A stretch of DNA of 64,000 nt, from contig VXAA01003344.1 in assembly GCA_013399115.1 (NCBI GenBank), positions 64,731 through 128,730 on the forward strand, written 5' to 3'. The DNA comes from Anseranas semipalmata. Taxonomy: Eukaryota; Chordata; Aves; Anseriformes; Anseranatidae. Positions 11,724-25,600 of this stretch are shown in pieces. A program made the translations under genes and the position numbers. Position 1 is the first letter of the stretch. Every line of letters begins with the position of its first letter. Below the pieces are notes generated by a model that saw only the letters and a program-made list of their open reading frames with translations, made no database searches and was not told the origin of the DNA.

Positions 11724-14700
11724 AGAAATTAATTACTCATAAGAAACTTTTAAGATCATGGGTTAGACACTGCCTTCTTAAAAGTCTCCAAATCCCCATG
11801 AAAAGCCAGGTCCATGCAATGCACTTTACATACTAACAGAGTCTAATTCCCTGTCTGATAAAAGCAGAAGGAAAGATAAAAAAGCCTGAAGGCAAATAGG
11901 ATTAATTGTGTGTCAGAGGTGCCTAATTAGAAAGAATGATGGACTGGAAGGCAACACGCAGGAGGCAGGAGCCAGCCCAAGCTGCACTTAACGGCCTCTT
12001 CTGCATATCCAGGAGCATCAGCTGTATGCAACATAAATGCTCTAACATCAGTGAGTCCCCTTTTTCTGGTCTGTCACTCCACTCAGGGAGCTGGGAAGCC
12101 CTTCGCTACTGACTCCCATGTGTCAACATGACCTTGAGATTTCATCCAGCCACATGCTCATCTACTCCATTTACCTTTCTCCTGAAAAATCAATGCATTA
12201 ATGGAACTCATTCCTTGCTCCCTTTCCATCTTCTTTTAGTGTCTGCCCTTCCTAGCCTTTTCTCCTGCAGGTATTCTGAGCATCTAGAATTTCTGAGGCC
12301 AATATTTCTGCTGGCCTCTTATGAGGACACAGAATTGGCTTCATTAGACTTGCCCCAGGCTGGTAGGAAAGCTGAGCTGCTCAGGTGAACTTGTAGTCCG
12401 TCGGCAGGCAATCAGGATGGGGAGAAGAGCCTTCCACCCCTGGGATTCTTCCCCCGGTGCAGATCAGGCCGGTGCTGCTGAAGGTCCTTGCTCTCTTTTT
12501 GGCTCTGGGGCCTCACCTACCCCACTCCTGCTGGCCAGAGCTCAGAAGAGGAGTCCAGCTGACACCAGCAGAGATACCAAGAGCTGGCTGGACCAGAGAT
12601 ACCTCTCGGCAGTGTCGCATGGCCCCTTAGGAGAGACATTGCCCAGAGGGAGAGCACGGGCTGCAGGTGTGAGAAAACAAATGGCCAGCAGTGTTGCACT
12701 GGAATTTTCCATAAGGGAGAGCAGCTGGAGGGGATCTGCTTATTACACGTGATGGGCAGGCTCCAGTCTCTTCTCCTGCTTGAGGGCTCAGAGAGCATGA
12801 GTGGGACTAATTTCATTTCACCTAAAGCATTCAGTGAATCCTTTTCACCATGTAAAATCCATTGCAGTTTTCTCATTAATCCTCCAAAGCACAGACACTT
12901 ACTCCAGGCCTAATCCCACTCTGCTATTGTGTTTCTCTACTGCAGCCTTCCCTCATCAGCTTAACAAATTCCCTCTATTTCAATAGAATATCCAAAGCCA
13001 AACATGCTGGGCATTAAACTGAAACCACATCCCAAGGGCTGCTGCACCTTCTTCATCCAGAGCCTCATTTCCCAGCCTGGGCAGGGAAGAATCCTATAAG
13101 CGTGCAGGAGAGGTGGAGGTCATGAGCTGTGACATTAAAAAATTGCTTCTCTCTGAGCCTGTGTCAAGTGAGACAAAAAATGTATCATGTCCCAGACAAA
13201 TTAGAATTGATCGCAGCTTAGTTTGGGGTTGGGATTTTTTTTCTCTTTGTCTCTCGTCCAGGGCGGATTCTAACTGAGGTGGGGAAATATCTCAGGAACC
13301 CATGCTGGTGATAAGGCACTGTATCTAATTAAAGACTTTGTCAAAGGTATTAATTAAAGGCTTTGTTTCAGAAGCTCAGCTCCGACCCCCCATCCATCAC
13401 TTCAAAGCAGGCCCTTTCTAAGCATAGATAGTGCAGTCCAAAGTGCCGAGGACCCCCAGCTCCTGCTGTCATTAGGCTGGGAGCCATCTCAGCCAACAGC
13501 TGCTCCTGGGGAAGTTCCTCCAAGGACTTCTGTTTCTTCTTACTGGGGTGCCTGGCTTCTTTCCTCTGTGCTCACTTTGCTTTCCCTTCCTCCTTCCCAG
13601 GCAGGACCCCGGGTTCCTCCTTCATGTTGGCTACTGATTTGTGAGCAAGCTACTGCTCTCCCTCTGTGCATCAGTTTGTCACCTGTAAAACAGAGAGTGC
13701 CTGCCCTTCCATTGGCTTGGAGGTCCTGACGGAAGGGCTGGAGGACGGCTATATGAACAATCTCATCTCCACCTGCTTATGCTTTGTTCACCCATGTAAT
13801 CTGAGCAGCTGCTTCCTTAGTTTGCACCATGAAGTCATCTTGCTTTCTCCTGGTGCAGGCCGTGGCTCCCCCTCTGCAGTGCAGCACCTGTGAGCTGCAG
13901 CAGGGAAGTGATGCTTCACCAACAGCTCCCCATCCCTCCGGTCATCATACAAAGGATTTCAGGCCAGGAAGAGCTAAGTGTCCCTCTGACCCAGGTATTA
14001 CCAAGTTGTAGGCCATTAAGAGCCTTCTCATGACTGTTCACCTAAAGACTAACTAAACGACTGATTACTAACTCTATTTCAGTTGCAACCTGCCACTTTC
14101 CAACAACTTAGTTACTTGAGAGGACATTGAAAATTCAGTGGGGACCTGCTTTAGCTCTCAGGATGCACCTACCACATAAATAAGTTTTGGAGACAGGCCT
14201 AGACTTACGCTCCTTGTAAATAACATAGGCTAATACCATTTGCTGTGTTTCCGTTTGTAAGGCATGCTTCCCATGTAAATGTTTCATTTGCTTCTGAAAT
14301 TACTTTGATCTCTTCTGAATTTTTTATCTCTTTTTATTGCATTCTGGGATCATAATCCTGCTTTATGTCCTGGTGTCTCTTGGATAGGCCAAATGCCTGT
14401 GTGCATTTGTTTTTCAGTTTGGCATTTTCACCGTGCAATTGCTCCATGAGCACACTTCTGAGGGAAAGATTCACAGTGGAAATTAAGCACAGAAGACTCA
14501 ATGCTCCTGTTGAGTGATGAGCTGTTCTGTTGTTTTGTTAAATTTTTAAGAGCATTTGGATGGAAATAGTCCCTTTTTTGGTTTAGTTTTTACAAATCTC
14601 CTCCGAGGAACCATAGCAGCCTTCTGGAAGATGCAAGAAAGACTTGTCCTTTTGAATAAAAGTGAGAAGGGGGAACAAAATAAACCCAGAAATGGCTACA

Positions 14701-17700
14701 CACCCCCTGAAAATAGCAGCGCCACAAGCATCCCACTACAACAGAGTTGGGGGTGATGGTGTGACATGCACAGAAATGGGGAGGATTTTATCTCATCAGA
14801 CGTGCTCCTAGGACAGCGCTGGGTAGGAAGGCAGTGGTTTTACTCTGCTCAGAGCCCAGTGCGATCTGTTTTGTAGAGTGCAGCCCCATCAGCACAATGC
14901 TGACGTGCTGAATTCATGCCATGGGGGGAAATTGGCATCTTCTGATGTGAAGATCTCCACAAGAGAAGAAATATAAGGGATGGGAAGGAAGTGTGGGTGA
15001 AAGGTAGGCTTAGAGGAGATGCATAGTGTGCAGAGGGGAGAATGTGTAGCTGGTGCATTATTTGTGCCTGTGCTGTGAGAGAACAGGTTCTTGTTTTCTG
15101 TCTTTACCATGCTCTGATCTGAAAAGCGAGCTCACCTGGCCAAGGGGCTTACTCAATGTCCGAAAAAAGGCAAAAAACAAGAGCTGTTGATAAAGGACCA
15201 GCCTGAAATTCCCAGCATTAACCTGATAGCGCCTCACATTTCCGTGCAGGACCTCCTGAATTTTATTTTCCTGTATTAATGCACCACTTCTGCCCCCTTG
15301 GAAGCAGCAGGGGACTTAACCTGCGGACGGGTGGCTGCTTGGTGGAGGACCAGCCGAGGTGCCTGGTCTGCCCGTTACACACGCATGTGATCTGGACGTG
15401 TTCCATGAATGGGCACTGAATTTATGCATTCAGCCTCTGATCGAATGGCCCTGAGGCATTAGTAAAACATAAAGCGCAGGACAGGCCTAGGGAATCCTAA
15501 AAGCACAGGCTCAGCACGATCAAACCTGTCTGCCCGTATTACACTTCAATCCTGTCTGCCTGCAGGTCTCCGGGAACAAAGCACAGCCAGCAAGACACGC
15601 GTGTCCCGAGACAGACAGAGCAGCGCGGTGCTGCCTGCGAACGCAGCCTCAGAGGCTGCTGGCAACATTTAAAGAGAAATCAGTCTGCCCCAAACTGGCT
15701 GGGGAGGCTCGGCGACAGCCTCCTGCTCTGCCTCCACCTCCCTCACCATCCTCGCTGCAAGTGGAATGTTTCCACTGAGCATTTGTCTGAGTTACAGAGT
15801 TATGGTAGTTATTAAGTTTGGATATTTTTATAGACTTCTCCACTTACAGTATACAAGCGTGTGTACACACACGCGACCCTTTTGCTTTAATTTCGTTCTC
15901 TCCTTCCCCACACCCCATCAAGTGACTTCTAATAAATGACCGAATAAATGCATTCAGATAGTGTTGTAATGGAGAAAAATTCAGTGTCTAATGAAGGGAT
16001 TGTTCGTACCCTGAGACTGTAAAGATGAATGATGGTGACTACAGTTTGAAAACTCCTTTTAGTTTAAAATATTGCTCTGTGGTAAGGAAAAAAGAAAGCA
16101 ACAAGGAAAAAAAACCCAATCCTGTATAGTTTTTACCAGGATAGAGCTGCACGCAGACAGAACAGAACTGTCGCAGCCAAAATTGCTTCATATATCATAG
16201 ACCAACACCAGGCAGATAATGGCAAACAAGTTCTGATCAGGGAGTGATTATTGCTCCTTGCTCCAAGCACTGATGTGCGGAGAGAACTGACTACAGCTTG
16301 ATTTTCTGTAACCGAACTGACCTTTTGAGGCTGAAATTAAGAATGTGATCACACTGGCCACTAAAATGAGGTGTCAACCTGAAGGAAAATTCATAAAAAA
16401 AATCAGTGCTTCCTCTCACATGCCTTCTTTTTCTGTTTGAAATGTCATTTTCTCTTTCCACATTGTTGCTATGTGTGCTTGTGCTTAAAGAAGAACAAAA
16501 AAAGGCTCTTGTCTGACCTCTTACTGACAGGTATCACATTATTTCACAATCAGCTTGCCCCTGATGGAAGTCTGTAGTCAGATGAGCTAGCAGATTTCTG
16601 GCCTTGGAAGAAATGGGAGTGCAGGGAGTTATGATGGGATCATTTAGCTCAGTACCAGCCTACTGTCCCCTGGCTAGCCTGGGGTACTCAAGCAGCCGTC
16701 CCTCTGTGCAGTCGCAGTTTGGGTTTGTTTTGTCAATGTGGGAGAAGAGCTGTTTGCCCAGAACGAAAGGCAGATGCTGTGATTTGGGAGCAGAAGCCCT
16801 AGCCATGGGATGCACTTGCAGGCAGGGCACAGGGCCCATTAGTGCCACGTCCGCTGGCCAGGAACATGCAAGGGGTGCTTGTCCTTCTGGCTGGTCTGTG
16901 CACCCTAAAGACAATTTTTTGTGTGTGTGTGGTTATTTTTATTTTTTTTATTTTTATTTTTTGGTATTGCATAGGCATCATCTCAGAAAGGATAGTGAGC
17001 TGCATGAATCCCAGGCTGGATCAAATTTGGCAATTCCTATGTGCCTATTATTAACATCCTACTACTGAAGAGCACGCTCCCTGCTGAGAAAGGCACCCGG
17101 CGGTTAAATGAGCATTGTGGGGGCACAGCTCGGCAGAGTGAGACACGAGCACTTTTTACAGGGACCTGCAGGTCTCCAGAGCAGAAGCAGTCAGTGAAGG
17201 GGGAAGCTCAGGTTTCTTCTTTGTCTGGAAGTCTGCACGCTCTGTGGTATGTCATGTGCACCAGCCTGAATCTTGCAGAGAAACAGCTAAGCTTGCTGCA
17301 CCTTCCTTCAGCGTAAATGTAAATCTGGAGTCGTTCCCTAGAAGCCAACAATCAGGAGCAAGCAGAGTTAGCCCCGGTGCGCTCAGTGCCGATGGCTTTG
17401 AGGCAGAAGGTGGCTGGGAGCAGTGGGACAGGCTCAGCTGTGGGAATCTGCCCTCTGCTCATTTCATCCCAATATCGTTAGAGTGTCAGCCGCTGGGGTT
17501 AGTCTGCCTGTCATTACTGCAAGGCAAGAAATCCCGCTGACTGAGAATTTGCAAAGGCTCAGGGGTCTACGGCACGTCCCTGCGCTGGGCTGAGAACTTA
17601 CCCAGGAGAAGTCCTGAGAGGGGAGATCAAAGCAGCAAGCAAACAATACAGCAAGAAAAGTCATGCACAGATGAATCCTCTGCCACCAAGACAACAAGAA

Positions 17701-18180
17701 GCCAACTTTCACCTTTTATGACTAAGGGAGCACATTAAAATTAATTGAATGAGCCCTACCACTCATGAAAGGGATGTTCTGTGGCTGTTCATCTGCATCC
17801 TGGCTTCCCTCACAGACACTTTTTTGTCATTAATCCAGACTTGCTCTGCACATACTCTTTCTTGTAAAGCAGAATGAGACAGACAAGACTCAGGATCTGC
17901 CACAGTTTGTTACTGAGCTCGTAATATGCAATTGTGGGAATGATTATATCACCAACTGGATTTCATCTGTCCCTGCACATTGAAACAGGCAAGCTGAAAT
18001 GAACGGTGACAGGAAAATGTTCTTGTTTGCACACAAATACTTTAATAACTAGCAATTTCAGAAAGAGAAAAGTGGGCGAAAAATAAGTTGAAGAACAAAG
18101 AAATTCACATATTGAATTCTACAGAGAAGTTAACAATATCATTAAGGTTTTCAGTGCACCCTGAAGAGTGGTAAAAGCAA
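11724..18180. other. Intergenic, no gene seen
   Basis: No supported gene. One MIR-like fragment near 13640 is listed separately. A short (GT)n with adjacent T-rich sequence occurs at 16919-16965. Confidence 0.6.
13655..13710 (-). repeat. MIR-like SINE fragment
   Basis: CCTCTGTGCATCAGTTTGTC followed by ACCTGTAAAACAGAGAGTGCC matches the complement of the MIR core (CCTCAGTTTCCTCATCTGTAAAATGGGG). An old, isolated piece. Confidence 0.55.
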
Positions 18181-18480
18181 CTAAAAGGGTTAATTCCCCC
18201 CCTAAATATCTCATCCATCGACCACTACTTTGCACGCCTTTTAAGGCAGCCAGGAAATTATATTAATTTCTCTAATGTGTGCGATGCCATAAGTTCCTTT
18301 TTTAATTATTATGATCAAAATATTGCTTAAAATTAAAGGCAGCTGCATTTGTTTCTGACGGATATCGTAATTGCAATTGTAAATTGGGAAATGTAATGTT
18401 TCCTGGTGCTGCTGTGAGTAATGGTTCTGAAATCATTATAGATAGGTAGATATAAATAAACCAAGAGATCTGTGAAAACA
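18180..18480. promoter_or_regulatory. AT-rich candidate conserved non-coding element
   Basis: A 300-base block without simple repeats, dense in homeobox-type words (TTAATTATTATGATC, CGTAATTGCAATTGTAAATT) and with an E-box CAGCTG. The composition is like that of vertebrate developmental enhancers. Conservation cannot be tested here. Confidence 0.3.
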
Positions 18481-19350
18481 GAGCAAAAGCAAGCTAAAAA
18501 GGATAATTAGCAGAGTGAATAGGAACAGAAGAGTTCAGTGCTCAAAAGAAATCTAAAAATTCTGTGGAGTTCTGAAGTGACTGTATTTGTAGCATCTTGT
18601 AAAAAAATAAAAAATTATCCCCCCAAAAGGAGGAAGAAAACACAAACAGAACAAGAATTAAATTGAACTCTGGATTTACCATGATGTTTCCTTGCTGTCT
18701 TTTATGCCCTGCAGAGAAGTAAATTCCTCCCCACGAGATACCCGAATGCGAACGCTGCAGATAAGAGTCCTGTTGCTTTGGGATGTCCTGCTCCTGGCCC
18801 TGCCTCAGAGCGATGCTCACACATTTTGCCGGCTGCCCTGTCTTTTCTGGGGAGCTGCAGGTGAAAACTGAGTGGTCCTGGGGCTCTGGCATCGCTGGTG
18901 AGGAGAAGATATGTCAGGTCTTTCAAATAAAGCCGTGGAGGAGCGGCTGCTCCTGACGAGGGAATGGGAAGCTGGGTTTGGGCTCCTTGCCCCAGGGCAT
19001 TGTCTGGCCCTGGAGGCTGCTGCCCTTTACACCCTGGAAGCATTTCAATTTCATACAGCTATGGACGGGCTGAATACATTCAGGAAAGCCCTGAAACACC
19101 CAGCAAGATGCAGCTGAGCTCTTTCTACGTGACTCAATGTCCTCCCAGAACATAGCCGGCTGATTCTGAGTGGGTGTAAATCCAGAGGAATGCATTCTGC
19201 AACAGTTTAAGCCACGGGGTAAAAAACAAACAGAACAGAAACAGTTGTAAAAAGTGCAGCATGTGTTTGCCCTAGCCAACACCCATCTATTTGGACTGCA
19301 GAGGGAAAAAAGAAAAAGGTAAAACTAATGTTAATTTCAAAGTCTAGGGC
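18481..19350. other. Intergenic, no gene seen
   Basis: Nothing beyond short frames without family likeness. Confidence 0.6.
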
Positions 19351-19395
19351 TTTATTATTATTATTGTTGTTGTTATTATTATTATTATTATTATT
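19351..19395 (+). repeat. (TTA)n/(TTG)n trinucleotide repeat
   Basis: A 45-base run of TTA units with an internal TTG patch. A frame across it encodes poly-asparagine on the minus strand and is not a gene. Confidence 0.95.
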
Positions 19396-22085
19396 GTAAT
19401 CAGGGAAAAGAAAAATAAAGGTTTTCTGGTACTGAAGGCCCAACAATTGGAAAATGGCCAGCCTAACAGTGACATTTATCAGTACACCCTGAGACTTAAC
19501 AAGCAATCACACTCCAGCTGGTTTATCATCAATAAGCAGGGATGGAATATTAGTAACAATTTTGTAGGCTTTAGAAGGTGAACACTGCAAAAGGAGCAGC
19601 TGCTGCAAATTGGAGACCTCAGCCTGGGTGTCCTGGGCTGCTAAATTCGCTCGTTCGACAGCTCCAGGTGGTGTTGCCACCTAACTGTAGCATGAGAGCC
19701 ATACTGGAAATTGGGGATTGAACCGATGACTCACAGAGAAGATAAACAGACAGAAATGGGAACGCTGTCAACAGCTGTACAAGACCCTGGAACATCTCCA
19801 GATGGAAAAGAAGCTATCACTGGACCCGCTGACCACAGGGCTGGAATTGTTCCCAGCACAGGCAAAATGAGTGGGATGTGGCGATCGAACACTGTTTTGA
19901 AGATGCTTGCTAGAGATACAAATAGAGGCACAGGAAACGGCAAAGAACTGTGGAGCTCTGATGCTCTGGGACAGATGAAACTTGGCTTCTATGGTTTCGC
20001 CCACAAAATCTGCAAGCACAAATAGAGCTGAAGTCATTTAACATCTGCTGAAGAGATGCATGTTCTTGTATGTGTAAGAAGACACTTTGACCTTAATTGG
20101 AGCAAAACCAAGGTCCAGAATTTGACTAGCCAGGCAAAATTCCAAGAAAAGCCAGTCCTTCTTATAAAGTAGATTACCAAGAAACACTTTCCATCTATTG
20201 GGTGCAAGGGGAGAAGCTTAGAGTCTTCTCAGGGTTCATTAGAGAAGTGGGACCATTATTTTCCTTCTTCAGCTCATAGGATCACCTCCTGGAAGGATCT
20301 TCTGGCAGTCAGTAATGAATTTAACAAGGACACTGACCGATAGAAGAGTCTTTGTGCATTCTGTAAACAGTATTGATTTTCACATTCACAGAGAAATGAA
20401 TTAGATGCCAATTGTGTATGAACTGAGCCATGGTCTCTTGTACACGGCGTGTCTCACTGTCTGTGTAATAGAAGTACATCTGCAAAACCCTGGGTGCCCT
20501 TAAGGGAAAAAAGAGGTTGAGGAGGGCGGGATACAGCTGTGGGACTAAAGATGCTGCCTCCAGTCCTCTGCTATTGTCAGCAAAACCTTAGGGAAGGCCA
20601 TTGCTAAACTAATCAGGCTGCTGTATAAAACCATAGAGAAACAGATTTAAACTCCATGATCACCATGGTATTGATGTACATGGTTATAGACTAACCTCAG
20701 ACCTCCTAGCTCAAGGGAACCAGAAGAGAGAATAAATGGTGGATACCAAGTGAATAATGTGAAGCTGGGCTCCCCTCTGCTTCACAGGACTTTTTCCCTT
20801 GCACAGTCCAGCTGCATTTTTATTCTTGTGCTTGGCAAATGACAAAATAGACATGCAGGCTACGAACATCACCATCATCTCCAGGCTAGTCACAATGACC
20901 TTTCCCTTCCACTGCTTTGAAACTACCATTCAGGACAGTCTTCCGTCTCTGGGAGATGGAGGGAGGCAGAGGTTCTGGAGAATGGGCAGGATACCAGTGC
21001 TGTGTCCCCTCCTGTTCTGGCCACATTTGACAAGGGCAGACCCAAGAGCCGTGACAAATGGTGTGACCCCCTGTCATAAAGCTCCATCTCCTACTCCCAT
21101 CATCATCCACTACCATCTCCATCATCACCACCACCAAGATGAGCTCAGTCACTGAAGCCAGGACTGGTTTAATCTTCTGCAGACCTGTAATGACTCTGAA
21201 CCCTCTGTCTGACATCGCTCAGCATGACTGCTTAATTACAGTAATTAGGGAGTGTGATAGAAACCTGCGCAGTGCGAAGGAGGTACTGCTCTCAGGAAAT
21301 GGATTCTCTGTCAGTCGGGTCCATTAGGAGGTCAGCCTGCCTGTCATTTCCAACTCCTGTGGCAGCCTGTGCTCAGATGTGGGAGGCCAGTCTGAAACAC
21401 GCTGGACCAGACCCCGTGTGCTAGGCAGGTGATGTGCAATGTCTCGTCTTCCTTCCTCCCCTCCCATCCCCGGGACTGCTTTCACACTCCAGGACCAGTA
21501 CCAGTGAAAGAGCGCTCCCGGTTACTCTTCTGAAGACAGGCACGGTGCTGGTTGGAGGGGGCTGCTGGCAGTGAAGCCTCCTCTCCTGCCACCACCCCTG
21601 GGAGAGCGAGCGCTCGTCGCAGCTTTGCCACTGCGGCACAGGGAGTCCGTGCAGAGGGCAGGTGGGACTTGACAGCTGGCTTCTGTGCCATGGGGAAAGG
21701 CCTGTGTGGAACTGACGTGGAGCAGAGACCACCAGGACACCACAACTCACCCCAGATGCGGGAGCCAGGACGGCCTTTCCACCCCGTGGCATGTTAAGGG
21801 AGAGCTGAGAGCTTGCCCTCCAAACAGGCGTGACGTACTTCTGGAGAAGCATCGCGCTCCTGGCCATGTCCAGCCAGGGGTGCCGGTGACCTTTGCCGTC
21901 ATCCTGTGGTTCAGAAGCGCCCTCCCTGCTGCAGTGTCCCCAGGCCAGCAGGCGCGGCTTGGCTCACACCTCTCTGGGCGATGCTGAGCGCGGCCGAGGG
22001 ACACGGATCAGAACCTGCCCCCAGCCAGGACAGAAATAATCCTGGCCCCACACCGCTGCACCGAGGAAGGAGCTAGCGCTCTGGC
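19396..22085. other. Intergenic, no gene; faint LINE-like remnant
   Basis: Near 20085-20130 the plus strand reads cttaattggagcaaaaccaa followed by ggtccagaatttg, which translates as LNWSKTKVQNL. This resembles the SWxKTKxQ part of some non-LTR reverse transcriptases. Flanking frames are broken. A CAT/CCA-rich run occurs at 21088-21136. No intact gene. Confidence 0.3.
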
Positions 22086-22680
22086 TCTGAGTTAATGAAC
22101 CATAAATTCCAGCTTAATGAGTTTTATACTGAGGAGAATAATTAATGTAATTAGTACTGATATGAAAATGATGGTACTCGAGCCTGGATTACAAGGGGGA
22201 GGGGGACCTGGGGGTAGGAGGAAGCCTGGAGAAAGCTCGTTCAGTCTGCGGTGCTGTTCACCCAGAGGAACGGGGCCGGATGCATTCTTGGCAGGTTTTA
22301 AAACCTCACCTCCCATCCGCCATAAAGAGAAAGAAAATAGAGCATGACAGTATAGCAAGAAAGAGATCAGCCGTCCCTGTTTGCAGCAGAGATGTGGAAT
22401 CTTTAATGCAGCTCTTCCCTGTGCTGTCCTTTAATTTGCAGCTCCCCCATTCCACTCCATGCTCTCGGTACATTGTCTGCCCTCCACGGTGCCTACTTTT
22501 CGCTTCTATATGTAAAGCTCTTTATAAAGCTGACTAGCTCCAAGGATAAAACAACAGCTCTTTAGCCACAGAAGCATTTTGATACATTGTGTATATTTTG
22601 TGCCGTCCAAGAGGCGGTAACAACAATATTTTAATTTTAAACGTTTATATTTATACCTAAATATCTATACACACATTAAG
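22086..22680. promoter_or_regulatory. Two AT-rich candidate regulatory blocks
   Basis: 22090-22200 (GAATAATTAATGTAATTAGTA) and 22560-22680 (CAACAATATTTTAATTTTAA) are AT-rich, non-repetitive and surrounded by ordinary sequence. They resemble conserved non-coding elements with homeobox-type sites. Conservation is untested. Confidence 0.25.
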
Positions 22681-25600
22681 TGGCCCAGCAGGAGGTACTC
22701 TGTTCTCAGAGAGGCGCTGATCATAGCACATTCGACATGAGAGAAAGAGACCTCAAAACTCGTCTGAAGTGCTGACCCTGCACCACATCCAGTAGTGGAG
22801 GGGAAATAAAAAAAAAAAAGCTGGAATGGGTGTGTTTGGGAGCAGCTTTGTTCGAGCAGACATTGCTCCCACCAAATCTGTGCAGAGTCTGCCTGATGCC
22901 AGCCTGCACGTCTGTGCCTCTGCAGCTCAGCCACCAAGCTCTAGCAGGGCGCTGGTGGGAGCCTCTGTGCAAAGGGCACCAGGCAGAGGTGAAGCCGGTT
23001 CCTTTCTCCCGTTCTGAGAGCAAAAACAGTCCCAGGGGGAGATGCCTGGTTCTGGAAACACAGGATAAACTTGTCTGACTGTGCAAAGCAGGGATAGCAT
23101 TGCCAGCAGCTTGCTTTCACCATGCCATGTGGTTGCTCGGATCTGTGCCCTGTCCTGGACCACTTTGTCCCTGAGGGTGGGGGTGGCTCTCCTTGAACCA
23201 CCAAGAGAAGCTCTGGAGTTCCGAGCAACGTGTGCTGTGGTCCCGACAGCTTATGTCATGCAAGCCAACAGATGCCCACCCAAAAATGATCACCTCTGGC
23301 TGCTGCTGAGCCGGGCTGTATTCAACCCATGGACTGCGGGGCAGAGACCCTTCTCCTCTCCCTTCATGCCCCCACCAGCCCTCTGCCATTTGCCCACCCA
23401 GGTCTATGGCGGAATTGTTCCAGAAGATCTTTATCCAGAGACAGAGGCTCTATCCTTAAGCAGTGGAGCATTTCTATTAAAAAATATCCCGTGGATTTTT
23501 CATTCTCAGAGTTAGTGGTTTGTGCTAAAAATTCTCTAATTGCGTATTGATCAAACCTGTCTGATTGGGCACCTCCTAAGAAAGCGCTGGTTTGGTGTTC
23601 GGCTGTACTGGGTTTACACGCCACTCCCCCACGAGCCACGCGTGCTCTCACACGCGCACACATGTGTCTGTCTGCATACAGCTCCGCCAGCCCTGGTGGG
23701 ATTTGAGCACGCTCGCAGGGACAGACAGGCAGGGCTCCGCAGATCCAGGGGGGTTAATCCCAGCCCAGGCAGCAGGATTTTCAGGGGACATATTTTCCAC
23801 CCAGCACCAGCCCTTCAAGCAGGGGCTGTACATCCTTTGCTCCGGCCGGGCAGAGCATGGATGTGGCAGAGCCAGCCCGGCTGTGGCTGTCCCTGAGGTG
23901 CTGTGACCAGATGTGGGGTGCAGGGGAAGCACCCCCAGATGCCGCCACCTTCTGCTCCTCTCCCCCTGCCCTCTCACAGGACTGCTTTCTTCTCTCTTTT
24001 GGGCACTTGCAGGAAAAGGGGGCTGGAGAGGAGGGTGCCCCCGGGGATGTCATTGCCTATTCCTTCCCCAAACCGGCTGCTTATGGCTCTGAGCCTGTTC
24101 CTCCCACTCGCACGGGGAAGCCTGGGGGAGGCTTCCCGAGAAGGTAACAGGTAAAATGAATGAAGTGCACAAGGCATCTCTCCTAGAGCGCTTGGGCTTC
24201 ATTTCTGTCTGCACGGCTCTGAGAACAGAGCTGCAGCAGCAATCTGCTCCAGGCATTGCCTTGCAGGCCACCTGAGCCCTGCTCCTCTGCCTGCCTCCAG
24301 CTCCTGTGTCGCTGCTGGTGCTGCTTCCAGCGCAGGGTGCAGCATGAGAGGCAGCTCAGTGTGCTCCGGAGGGCAGCCGGGGCAAGCAGGCAGAACCCAG
24401 CCACTCCTGGGACCTGTGCAAAGGCAGGGGTGGGTGAGCAGGCATGTACGTTTCTGGATATGAACGTGCAGGGGATGGTATGTGTAGTGAACACCTCAGT
24501 AATAAGTCTGCATCTGGAGGAAGGAAGAGGTCAAGCAGCTCACACAAGTTTCACAGCCGTGACAGAAGTTGTTATAACTCCTCAGTTCACTTTTATTTAA
24601 GTTCTGTGATCAGTCTTTTCCATCTGCAAGAGCTCTTGTGTCAATGCCACCAGCACATGGAACAGAAATTGCGACATTTCACCCCAGTAGCAGGAAGAAT
24701 GGTTTCATGTCTCACACGAGTAAGACACAGGAACAGCACACCAACTCCTCCCGTGCACTGTTAGCCCACGATGCACGAGCAGGCTCAACCAGTTTCCTGC
24801 TCAACTTGTTCAGCCATCCATCCCCAGCAACGTTACTGGATGGTCCTTTTCCCAGAAAAGGTATCTTTTCAAATCAATTTACACTGTGCCAGGAGGGGAA
24901 CGCCTCTGATTAGCATTGCTGCAGCAGGATTTGTGCACCTGCAAGGTCAGTGTCGACGTGGGCAGCCTTATCATGGAGCAAAGCTAGCGTTAAGCCCTTG
25001 GCATCGGGTCCAGCAAAGTTTGGAAACAGCCATTAGGCAAATGTCATGCAACTGTGGGGAAAGGGAGGGAGGAATCAGAGCCTTGGACCGGAACATTTCT
25101 GAATGCAGCTTTGTAAATCTGAGACAGCCGGCTTGAATCGCTCCCCGTCTCTTTCTCCAGGTAGGGCTTTTTCCCTTTCCCTGAGGTACAAAGGAATTTG
25201 GCGGTACGCAGAGGCTCTCTTTTGCCATTTTTTGAGACCAACCTATTTCTTAAGAAGGAGAATGTTAAGAGGCAACAAGAACCAAGACATCCCTAAGCTT
25301 AATGTATGTGCTGTCAAACGACTGCTTTGAATTTAGGCTTTTCTTGCTTTTTCCCTTTCTGAGGAGGATTGAAATCCTTTCACTTTGCTGAAAAGCACAG
25401 TAAAACCCTTTGTGGTAGTCATCTGTGGGCAGCTCAAATTCAAAGCTGCACAAGGCAACCAGAGTCTCTGTAATGCTGCAGCCTGTGCCTCTGCTTTCCC
25501 CTCCTCATCAAAGCTCTGTTCCCCATCCACTGGCAGCAGAGGAAACCACTTGCAAGATGTTCTCTGCCTCCTCTGCCAAACAGCCATTTTACCTAGCTTG

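Noticed and set aside
11532..11732. Charged Arg/Glu/Lys repeat protein
   Set aside because: It is only the translation of the GAAGA microsatellite.
19207..19506. Minus-strand frame with poly-asparagine
   Set aside because: It is only the translation of the TTA trinucleotide repeat.
19711..20025. 104-residue plus-strand frame (MGIEPMTHREDK...)
   Set aside because: No recognisable domain. It may be part of an old repeat but cannot be supported as a gene.
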